From the NCBI GenBank assembly GCA_002451215.1, contig DKBM01000087.1, positions 34,980-98,979 on the forward strand: a DNA stretch of 64,000 nucleotides, written 5' to 3'. The position numbers and the translations under genes were made by a program. This DNA comes from SM1-46 sp002451215. GTDB taxonomy: Bacteria; Pseudomonadota; Gammaproteobacteria; Acidiferrobacterales; Sulfurifustaceae. Under the pieces are notes generated by a model. That model was not told the origin of the DNA, searched no databases, and saw nothing but the letters and a program-made list of their open reading frames with translations. Below are positions 8,770-16,509 of the stretch, one piece after another; position 1 is the stretch's first letter, and each line of letters opens with the position of its first letter.

Positions 8770-9969
8770 ATGCGACTCTTCTCCAAGAAAGGGATCGACG
8801 CGCAGAGCCGTGAGGCGCTGGTCTCGCTCACTGCCCTCACGTTCATCGAGGACAACGCGCTGCTCCCGCGCGATCAACTGGCCGAGGCACGCAACAGCCT
8901 GCAGGCACTGTTTCTGCGCACCAGTGGAGAGGAAACCATGCTGCGCAAGCTGATCGAGATTCTCAAGACCACTCGCGCGTTGCACCAGTCGTTCGCCAAC
9001 ATCGGCAACATTCTCTCCGGTGTCTCGAAGGGGCTGCATACGCTGCACGCCAAGATCGCGGTGTTGCGCGAGCAGACCGGGCGAATGGTCTTGAGCGCGG
9101 AGGAGAACGCCGATTTCGTGGGACCGTTCCTGTCATTTTCCCAGCGATTCGTACACAAGGTTGAGGGCTTTCAGCGCCTCATCAATGACTATCTCGAGAT
9201 CAAGGAAGTCGAGGGCCGCCAGGCCAGCCACTACCGCATCGCGCGCGATGCGCGCGTGCAGCTCAAGCAGCGCCTCGCTGGAAGCCTCGGCTCCGAGATC
9301 CGCGGCGAAGTCGAGAACAAGATTCGCCAGGAAGTGATCGCGTCATTCGACTACAGCGAGGCGGAGACCAACTACAAGTATGCCCAGCGCGACTCGCTCA
9401 ACATGGAGATGGAAGTGCGAGAGGCGCTCGCCGAGATCCGTGCCATGTGTCAGATGGCCATGAACCCGGCCATGCGTGCCAGTCTGGCGGATGACATCGA
9501 CGACGACGCCGAAGACATGCTCGCCGCCAAGCGTTATGAGTTCGATGACATATTCACGCTCTTCGCCTCAGCACTGCGCAAACACCCGCGCTTGCTGCAC
9601 ATCAAAGACGCGGTGCTCGGACTGTTCAGGCTCTACCAGGCATCCTTCGGCATGCTGAGCCTCGACTTCACGCAACTCGCCAAAGCGACCGAAACCATGA
9701 TTGAGAATGCCGAGGCCTACTTCGACGCCAAAGAGGAAGACACGGACATCCGCAGCAAGCGCGACAAGCTGCGCAAGATCGAGGGATTGATTCCGTTTCT
9801 GGAACAGGCCGCTGCCCTTCTGGGTGATGCGGCGCTCGATACGCACGCCAAATTCTCCAAGCGTCTGTCGGAACTGGTCTCCGTCAGGCGTTCGCCGTGG
9901 GAACATATCTTTGAGGAGCTGCTGCGCGCGAAGGTGCAGGCCGAAGCGGAACTCTCGACTCGCCTGTGA
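8770..9969 (+). CDS. Hypothetical helical/coiled-coil protein
   Basis: 399 residues from ATG 8770 (MRLFSKKGIDAQSREALVSL). Not recognised as a named family. The sequence is almost entirely predicted helix, charged and low in Pro/Gly, with no signal peptide or membrane segment. Heptad-like stretches run about 100-200 (KGLHTLHAKIAVLREQTGRM, RDARVQLKQRL) and 300-399. A likely cytoplasmic filament-like or scaffold protein. It is flanked by the convergent radical SAM gene and is probably transcribed alone. Confidence 0.7.
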   Translation: MRLFSKKGIDAQSREALVSLTALTFIEDNALLPRDQLAEARNSLQALFLRTSGEETMLRKLIEILKTTRALHQSFANIGNILSGVSKGLHTLHAKIAVLREQTGRMVLSAEENADFVGPFLSFSQRFVHKVEGFQRLINDYLEIKEVEGRQASHYRIARDARVQLKQRLAGSLGSEIRGEVENKIRQEVIASFDYSEAETNYKYAQRDSLNMEMEVREALAEIRAMCQMAMNPAMRASLADDIDDDAEDMLAAKRYEFDDIFTLFASALRKHPRLLHIKDAVLGLFRLYQASFGMLSLDFTQLAKATETMIENAEAYFDAKEEDTDIRSKRDKLRKIEGLIPFLEQAAALLGDAALDTHAKFSKRLSELVSVRRSPWEHIFEELLRAKVQAEAELSTRL

Positions 9970-9984
9970 CCGCCCCGGGGGGGA

Positions 9985-11067
9985 TCAGCGGCCGGCTGAA
10001 TCGTATTTCTCGTACTTCTTGAGCAGGATTCCGTTGTCGTCGCAGCACGAACCGGCGCACTTCTTCAACTCGTGTACCTTGGCCGGATCCTGGTCGAGAT
10101 AAGCCTCCACCGGCAGATTGTGCTGCGCGCAGTCACAACCCTTGTCGTCATAAACATACACATGCTTTAGGCCCACCGCCCGCGCCATGTCGTGCGCCCG
10201 CCACATGATCTCGGATGGCGTTGAAGGCATGTCCGCCAGCTTGTAGGCGGGAAAGAACTTGGTGATGTGCCACGGACTCTCGGCACCGAGTTTGTCGTGC
10301 ACCCACTGCGCGATGGCGCGCAGCATATCGGGGTCGTCGTTGCGCCCCGGAATGATGTTGGTGCGGGTTTCGACGTGGATGCCGCGACGCTGGGCAGCGG
10401 CGATGGAACCGAGCACCTGCTCGACGCGCGCCGCCCCGCAAATCTGCTGGTAGAAGTCGTCATCGAGACTCTTGATATCGGAACAAAGTACATCGACGTG
10501 CGGGGCCATGAGCGTCAAGGCCTCTTCCGTCACAAAACTGTTCGAGACGTAGACTGTATAGAGACCGGCATCGTGCGCGACCTGTGAAACGTCGAGCACG
10601 TATTCGAGCCACACCGCAGGTTCGGAGTAAGTAAAGGCAATGCCCTGCGCGTCGTGGCGCTGCGCTGCTGCTACCAAATCCTCGGGCGTCACGTAGGCAG
10701 CAGTCGACTGGCCACGGGCGAGCTCATCGAGTGCCGTGACGCCCCAGGAAATTTCCAGGTTGTGGCAGCCGCCGCAGCGAAAATTGCAGCCGAAGGAGCC
10801 GACTGACATTACCTGCGTGCCGGAACGGAAGTGCTTCACCGGCTTGCCTTCAATCGGACCGACGTCGATGGCCGACAGAATGCCGTACGAAAGGTTATAG
10901 AGCGTGCCGTGACGGTTAACGATGGCCTGGCAGAACCCACGCATGCCGTGCTTCAAACCGCAGCGCCAAAGACACAGGTGACAGCGCGTGGTGCCATTGG
11001 ACAGCTTTTCCTGCAGACGCGTCTCGACGATTTGGTACTGCTTCGAAGTCGGGCGGGCAAGCGACAT
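9985..11067 (-). CDS. amrS: AmmeMemoRadiSam-system radical SAM enzyme (AmrS)
   Basis: 360 residues from ATG 11067. The N-terminal part has a four-cysteine cluster (RCHLCLWRCGLKHGMRGFC; C29, C32, C36, C46). The radical SAM CX3CX2C motif is SFGCNFRCGGCHNLEIS (C94, C98, C101). YSEPAVWLEYVLD and HITKFFPAYKLADMPSTP are hallmark segments of AmmeMemoRadiSam enzymes. The tail adds about 50 residues with five more cysteines (GCDCAQHN and KKCAGSCCDDNG). The reaction of the family is unknown. The usual partners AMMECR1 and MEMO are not adjacent. Confidence 0.85.
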   Translation of the reverse strand: MSLARPTSKQYQIVETRLQEKLSNGTTRCHLCLWRCGLKHGMRGFCQAIVNRHGTLYNLSYGILSAIDVGPIEGKPVKHFRSGTQVMSVGSFGCNFRCGGCHNLEISWGVTALDELARGQSTAAYVTPEDLVAAAQRHDAQGIAFTYSEPAVWLEYVLDVSQVAHDAGLYTVYVSNSFVTEEALTLMAPHVDVLCSDIKSLDDDFYQQICGAARVEQVLGSIAAAQRRGIHVETRTNIIPGRNDDPDMLRAIAQWVHDKLGAESPWHITKFFPAYKLADMPSTPSEIMWRAHDMARAVGLKHVYVYDDKGCDCAQHNLPVEAYLDQDPAKVHELKKCAGSCCDDNGILLKKYEKYDSAGR

Positions 11068-11123
11068 GCGGCTACCCTAGCGGGCGCCGGCACCCGATTC
11101 AACCGGGTGAAATGTGCGCCTAC

Positions 11124-11429
11124 CTAGGGCAGCGGTGCTCCGCACTTCCAGCAAAGCTCGAAGCTTCCTGGATTTTGCTCGCCGCACTGCGAGCAATGTT
11201 GGGGCGGAAGTTCTTTGGCGCGCTCGAACCGCCGGCGAATCTCGTCCGCACGAACCAGATCGGTCTCGTTCTCCAGCCAGATCTCCGGCCAGGTCTGCGT
11301 GAACGGCAGTTCCCCGGTCGCACCCTGCGCATGTTCATTCAGAATGCGCGCGGCGATGCCCGCCTCGGCCAACAGACGCAGCAGCAGGTGCGCTTCCGGA
11401 AGATTGGCGGCAGTGCCGAAGCGGATCAC
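11124..11429 (-). CDS. DUF2007 protein with C-terminal zinc ribbon
   Basis: 101 residues from GTG 11429. The N-terminal about 70 residues form a DUF2007 domain (small ferredoxin-like fold; EAHLLLRLLAEAGIAARIL, then PEIWLENETDLVRADEI). The end is a treble-clef/zinc ribbon with CSQC and CWKC. DUF2007 is annotated as a putative signal-transducing domain without a known ligand. Separated from amrS by 57 bp on the same strand, so the two may be co-transcribed with dodecin upstream. Confidence 0.8.
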   Translation of the reverse strand: MIRFGTAANLPEAHLLLRLLAEAGIAARILNEHAQGATGELPFTQTWPEIWLENETDLVRADEIRRRFERAKELPPQHCSQCGEQNPGSFELCWKCGAPLP

Positions 11430-11525
11430 GCCAACAGGTTAGCGTGCTCGCGCATTCGCGCCTAGCCAGTTGCGGCCGATGTGCGCGACCGCGTGCTGCG
11501 GGCTGCGGGATTTTGCGACCAGCCG

Positions 11526-11732
11526 CTAGTCGAGACGGAAGCCGACGCGCAGGCGCACCTGCCAGTGCGCGATCTTGCCCTCCGCGAGGTGGCCGCGTGT
11601 TTCCAGCACCTCGAACCAGTCGAGGTTGTGCAAGGTCTTGCCGGCACGGGCGATGGCGTTGCGGATCGCATCATCAGAACCCTTAGTGGACGATCCGACC
11701 AGCTCCAGCATCTTGTAGACATGTTCACTCAT
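11526..11732 (-). CDS. Dodecin, flavin-storage protein
   Basis: 68 residues from ATG 11732, preceded by a strong GGAGG ribosome site. Sequence matches the dodecin family along its whole length: MSEHVYKMLELVGSST, DDAIRNAIARAGKTL, LDWFEVLETRGHL, HWQVRLRVGFRLD. Dodecins form dodecameric shells that bind FMN or riboflavin and buffer free flavin. A longer open frame extends upstream but lacks a start signal. Family length is usually 65-70 residues, so this one is intact. Confidence 0.93.
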   Translation of the reverse strand: MSEHVYKMLELVGSSTKGSDDAIRNAIARAGKTLHNLDWFEVLETRGHLAEGKIAHWQVRLRVGFRLD

Positions 11733-11775
11733 GGTTGCCTCCTCCAGTGGATAATAGCGTTCGACCGCATGATAA

Positions 11776-12429
11776 CTAAACTGTCGTGCCCGCGCCGATC
11801 TCTGGGCCACCCAACGCTGCGCCAAGCCCGTCCAGCACGAACTGTACGGCAAGCGCCGCCAGCACGATGCCGAGCAGCCGGCCAACGACGTTAATACCGG
11901 TTTGACCGAGTAGTCTCACGATTTGGCCGGACAACAGCAGGGAAAAAAGGGTGAGCGCGAGCACCAGCAATACCACACCAAGCACAATACCGAGTACTAC
12001 AGGCCGCGACCCGTAATGGCTCACCATGAGCAGCACCGTAGTGAGCGCCCCGGGCCCCGCAATCAGCGGAATGGCGAGCGGGAAAACCGAAATATCTTTC
12101 TTGTGCTCGGCCTCCTTCTGCTCGCGCTCGGTCGGCGCACGAACGCCAGAGGGCCGCGCAAACACCATGTCCACGGCGAGCAGAAACAGCAGCACGCCGC
12201 CGGCAATCTGGAAGGCGGGTATGCCCACGCCGAGCGCGCCGAGCAGCTCATCGCCGACCAGCACGAAGACCACCAGCACAGCAGCGGCAAGCAACACGCC
12301 ACGCAGCGCCATGCGGCGCCGGGCGGCATCGGACTCGCCATGCGTGAGGGCGGCAAAGATGGGAGCAATACCGACGGGGTCGATCACCACAAACAGAATG
12401 ATGAACGCATCGAAGAATAGATCGAGCAT
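11776..12429 (-). CDS. MarC family integral membrane protein
   Basis: 217 residues from ATG 12429 (ATG 12435 also possible; CGGG sits at the right distance for 12429). Six hydrophobic helices; begins MLDLFFDAFIILFVVIDPVG, the family signature (F-V-V-I-D-P-x-G). A charged cytoplasmic loop (PTEREQKEAEHKKD) precedes the fourth helix, followed by PLIAGPGALTTVLLMVSHYG, the second repeat signature. MarC proteins were once tied to antibiotic resistance, but the substrate is not established. Confidence 0.9.
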   Translation of the reverse strand: MLDLFFDAFIILFVVIDPVGIAPIFAALTHGESDAARRRMALRGVLLAAAVLVVFVLVGDELLGALGVGIPAFQIAGGVLLFLLAVDMVFARPSGVRAPTEREQKEAEHKKDISVFPLAIPLIAGPGALTTVLLMVSHYGSRPVVLGIVLGVVLLVLALTLFSLLLSGQIVRLLGQTGINVVGRLLGIVLAALAVQFVLDGLGAALGGPEIGAGTTV

Positions 12430-12500
12430 ATGCATCCCGACAATCGGCCGCGACCCTTATACCACGGATTAACAGCCACCCGGAAAGCAACCCACCGCGC

Positions 12501-12573
12501 AAAAAAAAGCCGCCGTCCAATACGCGTGACGCCAGGGAGAGGAGGCGACTGCGTGGATATCGGGGACGGCGGC
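12501..12573 (-). other. Inverted repeat with A8 tract, possible terminator or RNA structure
   Basis: GCCGCCGTCC (12509-12518) pairs exactly with GGACGGCGGC (12564-12573) around a 45-base loop. Eight A residues at 12501-12508 become U8 on the minus strand, immediately after the stem. It sits upstream of marC, so it would end a minus-strand transcript starting within 12574-12700 or form a leader structure. The long loop makes a classical terminator uncertain. Confidence 0.3.
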
Positions 12574-12699
12574 GGCCCAGTCAGGCAAATGCGGGGGCTA
12601 CAGTCGCAAATTCAATCGCAGCCGACATTGACCTATATCAAATGACGGTCCGGCCCCCACCATAGAATTCTTACGGGACATCGAAGGAACGCACTGATC

Positions 12700-13158
12700 A
12701 TGACCGTCGGAACGGTATGCAACCGGGATGTCGTTTACACGACCCCTGATACTTCCGCACCCGAAGCCGCTCGGCTGATGCGCGAGTTTCACGTCGGCAA
12801 TTTGGTCGTCTCTGAAGAGAGGGCCGGAAAGCGCTTCCCGGTGGGCATCGTCACCGATCGCGATCTGGTGGTCGAAGTGCTCGCGCAGGGAGTCGCCCCC
12901 GAGAGCGTGACCGTGGCTGACATGATGTCAGCTACTTTGGTCACGGCTCGGGAAAGCGACGACTTGATGGACACCATCAAGCGCATGCGCGTCAAGGGAG
13001 TCCGCCGCATTCCGGTACTCGGGGCGGATGGCGCGCTGGTGGGCATCCTATCGGTTGATGACGCGATCGATTTGCTTGCAGAGGAACTCACCGATCTGGC
13101 GCGCCTCATCACTCGCGAGCAACAGCGCGAGCACATGCGCCGCCCCGGATCAGGTTAG
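12700..13158 (+). CDS. CBS-domain pair protein
   Basis: 152 residues from ATG 12700 with AAGGA upstream. Two CBS motifs: residues about 5-60 (TVGTVCNRDVVYTTPDTSA ... GIVTDRDLVVEVLAQG) and 70-130 (TVADMMSATLVTARESDD ... GILSVDDAIDLLAEEL). CBS pairs bind adenine nucleotides or SAM and act as energy or ligand sensors. This is a stand-alone cytoplasmic form with a basic helical tail (ITREQQREHMRRPG). Divergent from marC; its stop overlaps the convergent radical SAM gene by 4 bp. Confidence 0.9.
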   Translation: MTVGTVCNRDVVYTTPDTSAPEAARLMREFHVGNLVVSEERAGKRFPVGIVTDRDLVVEVLAQGVAPESVTVADMMSATLVTARESDDLMDTIKRMRVKGVRRIPVLGADGALVGILSVDDAIDLLAEELTDLARLITREQQREHMRRPGSG

Positions 13159-14270
13159 AACAGCCCGAGCTGATCGCCCGTCCGGTCTGGCGCGCGAAAG
13201 CGGCTATTGTCCAAATCGGCGCACTGACGATTGAGTCCGAGACGTTGGGTCGCGAGCTGAAAGCGCCTCGCAATGAGTTCCGCGTACGCGCCCTCGCCCC
13301 GCATGCGATGGCCGAATCGCGCATCGTTCGCGCGCCCGCCGCGACTCGCCCGCACCAGACTCATGACATGCGCGGCCTTAAGCGGCCGGTTGGCCGCTAG
13401 CCACTCCTCAAACAGGTCACGCACCTCATGCGGTAGTCGCAGCAGCACATAGCCTGCCTCGCGCGCACCGGCTTGATGGGCAGCTTCGAGGATCGACTCC
13501 ATCTCGGGATCGGTGAGCGCGGGGATGACAGGCGCGGCCATCACACCCACCGGCACGCCGGCTTCGGAGAGACGGCGGATAGTCACCAGGCGGCGCGCCG
13601 GTTGCGTCGCACGCGGCTCGAGTGCGCGTGCGAGCGAGGCGTCGAGTGTCGTAACCGAAACGTACACCTTGACCAGGCGTTTTACCGCCATCGGGGCGAG
13701 CAAGTCGAGATCGCGCTCGATGAGCGAGGACTTGGTAACGATCGTGAGCGGATGCTCGCAGGCGGCCAGCACCTCGAGCAGAGCGCGAGTTACCTTGAGG
13801 CGTCGCTCGAGCGGCTGGTAGGGGTCGGTGTTGGCGCCAAACGAAATGGGGCTTACGCGATAGCCCGGGGCGCGCAACTCCTCGACAAGCAGGTGCGCGG
13901 CATCCGGCTTCACGAAAATGCGCGTTTCGAAATCCAGGCCCGGCGAGAGCCCGAGGTAGGCATGCGTTGGCCGGGCATAGCAATAGGCACAACCATGCTC
14001 GCAACCGCGATAGGGATTGATTGACTGGTCGAACGGAATGTCGGGGGAGTCATTACGGGTGATGATGCTGCGCGCATGATCAACCTCGATGCGCGTCGCG
14101 GGTGGCTCAGGCGAATCATCCAGAATGCCCCAGCCGTCATCGAGCGCCTCGTGCCGGTGCGTAGCATAGCGGCTGTCCGCATTGCTGAGGGCCGCGCGTC
14201 CGCGCTGGCGCCGCAACGGCGCAGTCGATCCCGTCGCCTCATCCGCGCTGTCGGTCGTTTCGTCCTTCAT
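13155..14270 (-). CDS. PA0069-family radical SAM protein
   Basis: 371 residues from ATG 14270 (MKDETTDSADEATGST); the frame stays open upstream to 15119, but that part is antisense to the hydrolase and not coding. The radical SAM motif is GCEHGCAYCYARPTHAYLG (CX3CX2C). Further family features: the N-terminal GRAALSNADSRY, then SPISFGANTDPYQP, IVTKSSLIERDLDLL, and the C-terminal LGLNRQCADLDNSRF. This family resembles spore photoproduct lyase and DNA-repair radical SAM enzymes; its reaction is not known. Confidence 0.9.
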   Translation of the reverse strand: MKDETTDSADEATGSTAPLRRQRGRAALSNADSRYATHRHEALDDGWGILDDSPEPPATRIEVDHARSIITRNDSPDIPFDQSINPYRGCEHGCAYCYARPTHAYLGLSPGLDFETRIFVKPDAAHLLVEELRAPGYRVSPISFGANTDPYQPLERRLKVTRALLEVLAACEHPLTIVTKSSLIERDLDLLAPMAVKRLVKVYVSVTTLDASLARALEPRATQPARRLVTIRRLSEAGVPVGVMAAPVIPALTDPEMESILEAAHQAGAREAGYVLLRLPHEVRDLFEEWLAANRPLKAAHVMSLVRASRGGRANDARFGHRMRGEGAYAELIARRFQLATQRLGLNRQCADLDNSRFRAPDRTGDQLGLF

Positions 14271-14393
14271 TGGCGCTAGCGTACACCGGTAGGCGCAGTG
14301 TCGGCAGTCACCTGGCGCTACCCACCCTGTACGATCTCGCGCAACCCTGCTAGAAAGACCTCCGTCCAACAGGCAAGCGCGTTCCCGTACCTG

Positions 14394-15689
14394 ATGCATC
14401 GCATTCTGCGTTCGATCGCCGTCAGCGGTACCAGTATGGCGCTGATCAGCTGTTCGCCCGGCGCCATACTCGGCCTTAGCGCCAATAATGCCACCCTGCA
14501 ACGGCACAGCGTCCTGGTGGTGCGTGTCGCTGACGCGACCGTGCTGTCGCAGGATACGATTGCAGTGCTTTACCAGCGGCGTGCGAGCGGCAACCGGCTG
14601 CTTCGCTACAGCCGCCCGACTGGACCAGACAGCTACGTGTTCCTGGTTGCGCCGGGCGAGCACTACCATGTTGCCGTCTTCCTCGACCGCAACCGTAACA
14701 TGCGCATCGATGACGGCGAACCGCTCGCGTGGCCCTGGGGTCATGACGGTGTGCAACCCCGCTTCGGCGATCGCATCGTGCTCACGGAGATACAGCTTTC
14801 GCGGAGCGATGGCATGCGCGCGGGTTTCGAGCGCGATCTGGCCCTTGCCGGCGCCACCGAAGCACGCGAGCTTCCGATTGCATTCGGCGAAGTGGCCGAC
14901 CTCAATAGCGCCATCTTTTCGCCGGCCTATGGCAAGAAGGGTTACTGGCGCGCCGCGGATTTTCTGCGCGAGTCTGGCGTAGGCGTGTATTTCCTGGAGC
15001 CGTATCAGCCTTCCAAGATCCCAGTCCTGTTCGTATATGGCGTGAATGGCACGCCGCGCGAGTTTCGCGCGCTCTTCGATGGTATGGATCGCACCCGCTA
15101 CCAGCCGTGGTTCTTTCACTATCCCACGGGCGTACGCATCAACGATGCCGCCACGGCTCTGAATGAGATCGTGCGCTCGCTACACGCGCAATATGGCTTC
15201 ACACGCATGCACATCGTGGCACACAGCATGGGCGGGCTGGTAGCACGTGGGATGCTCGTCAAGCAGATCCAGGACGAGCGCGCGCCATATGTCCGGCTGC
15301 TCGTTTCACTGTCGACACCATGGGGCGGGGTGGCCTCGACCACGCGCGGGGTCCGCGAGTCGCCAGTCATCATCCCGGCGTGGGTCGACCTGCAACCGCA
15401 GGGTCGCTTCCTCGCCGACCTCTATGCAACGCCACTCAAGCCGCACATCGAGTTCCACCTGCTCTACGGCCACCGCGCAAGCCGCTTTGCCTTTCTGGAC
15501 GACGACCAGAGCGACGGCACGGTCACGGTGGAGTCCCAGCTCGATGAGCGGGCCCGAAACGATGCCGTCCAGGTCGTCGGCTTCGAAGAGGACCATGAGA
15601 GCATCCTGGAAAGCCGCCAGGTGATCGGTGCGTTGAACGAGGCTTTGCGTCGGGCAGATAGCGGCGGCACCTCGACCGCCAGGCCTTAG
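14394..15689 (+). CDS. Lipoprotein alpha/beta hydrolase (PGAP1/lipase-like)
   Basis: 431 residues from ATG 14394, chosen because MHRILRSIAVSGTSMALISC ends in a lipobox with the lipidated cysteine at 20. Residues about 30-140 form a beta-rich domain with a DRNRNMRIDDGEP calcium-binding-like loop. The hydrolase follows: VLFVYGVNGTPREF oxyanion region, nucleophile elbow AHSMGGL (Ser near residue 278), Asp in DDDQSDGTVTV, His in EEDHESIL. This looks like an outer- or inner-membrane-anchored esterase/lipase. Substrate unknown. It converges on endonuclease V, with 7 bp between stops. Confidence 0.8.
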   Translation: MHRILRSIAVSGTSMALISCSPGAILGLSANNATLQRHSVLVVRVADATVLSQDTIAVLYQRRASGNRLLRYSRPTGPDSYVFLVAPGEHYHVAVFLDRNRNMRIDDGEPLAWPWGHDGVQPRFGDRIVLTEIQLSRSDGMRAGFERDLALAGATEARELPIAFGEVADLNSAIFSPAYGKKGYWRAADFLRESGVGVYFLEPYQPSKIPVLFVYGVNGTPREFRALFDGMDRTRYQPWFFHYPTGVRINDAATALNEIVRSLHAQYGFTRMHIVAHSMGGLVARGMLVKQIQDERAPYVRLLVSLSTPWGGVASTTRGVRESPVIIPAWVDLQPQGRFLADLYATPLKPHIEFHLLYGHRASRFAFLDDDQSDGTVTVESQLDERARNDAVQVVGFEEDHESILESRQVIGALNEALRRADSGGTSTARP

Positions 15690-15696
15690 CACCGGC

Positions 15697-16386
15697 CTAG
15701 CCCGAAGCCAGACGGTGGGCAAGCCGGGTAGTCTCCGGCAGGCGAAAGCGCGTCGTGCAGCGCAGTACATAATTGATCGCAGTCTTGAGATTCACGCGGT
15801 GCCCCACGGAGACATACAGTGGTCGCACGCCAGCACGCGTGCGCACCACGGCGCCAACCACCTCCGCCCCATCGCGCAATGGCACCCAACTTCCCTTTGA
15901 ATCCGGCAAGGACGCGTGCCGACCGACAAGGCGTGACTTCGCCACACCGATCGTCGCGATGCCGGTGAGCACGCCAAGGTGGCAAGCAAGCCCAAAGCGA
16001 CGTGGATGCGCCAATCCCTGTCCATCGCAGAGCACCAAATCGGGGCGAATCTCCAGCTTCGCGAGGGCCGCCAGCACGGCGGGAATCTCTCGAAAAGACA
16101 GATAACCCGGGACGTAGGGAAACCGTGTTGGGACGCGCGCCAACGCCTGCTCGCGCGGAGCGAGTGAGGGAAAGTCCAAAACGACCGCCGCCGCGCGCGT
16201 GATGCGCCCGCCATCCTCGAAGCCGACATCGACCCCGGCTACGGTGTGGACCGGTCCCAATTGGTCGCGTGCCACAACATAGCCGCGCAGCTGTTCCTGC
16301 AGCGCGCGTGCCTGCGCCACGGTGCGAGGCCACGGATGGCGGCGGGCACGGCGTGGCGCGATTCTTGCGCGGGGAGAAGGTGACAT
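15697..16386 (-). CDS. nfi: Endonuclease V (deoxyinosine 3' endonuclease)
   Basis: 229 residues from ATG 16386. Endonuclease V cuts DNA one nucleotide 3' of deoxyinosine, starting repair of deaminated adenine. The metal-binding Asp lies in VAGVDVGFEDGG. The strand-separating PYP-type wedge region is RFPYVPGYLSFREIP, and PDLVLCDGQGLAHPRRFGLA carries the second Asp and the family signature. The first 20 residues are basic and lower in similarity, so a downstream start is possible. Confidence 0.92.
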   Translation of the reverse strand: MSPSPRARIAPRRARRHPWPRTVAQARALQEQLRGYVVARDQLGPVHTVAGVDVGFEDGGRITRAAAVVLDFPSLAPREQALARVPTRFPYVPGYLSFREIPAVLAALAKLEIRPDLVLCDGQGLAHPRRFGLACHLGVLTGIATIGVAKSRLVGRHASLPDSKGSWVPLRDGAEVVGAVVRTRAGVRPLYVSVGHRVNLKTAINYVLRCTTRFRLPETTRLAHRLASG

Positions 16387-16509
16387 TGCGCGTTTTCGGG
16401 TGGCATTCGCCGATATTCGCCGGCACTACTTGCCGGTCTGACGCGACTAGCATAACTTGGTTTGGAACAGCGGCGCATCGAGTCGCTCCTGGGGATGCAT
16501 CACAGGGCC

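Noticed and set aside
13155..15119. A 654-residue frame extending the radical SAM gene to the right
   Set aside because: The part upstream of 14270 is antisense to the lipoprotein hydrolase, lacks the family start, and the radical SAM protein begins properly at ATG 14270.
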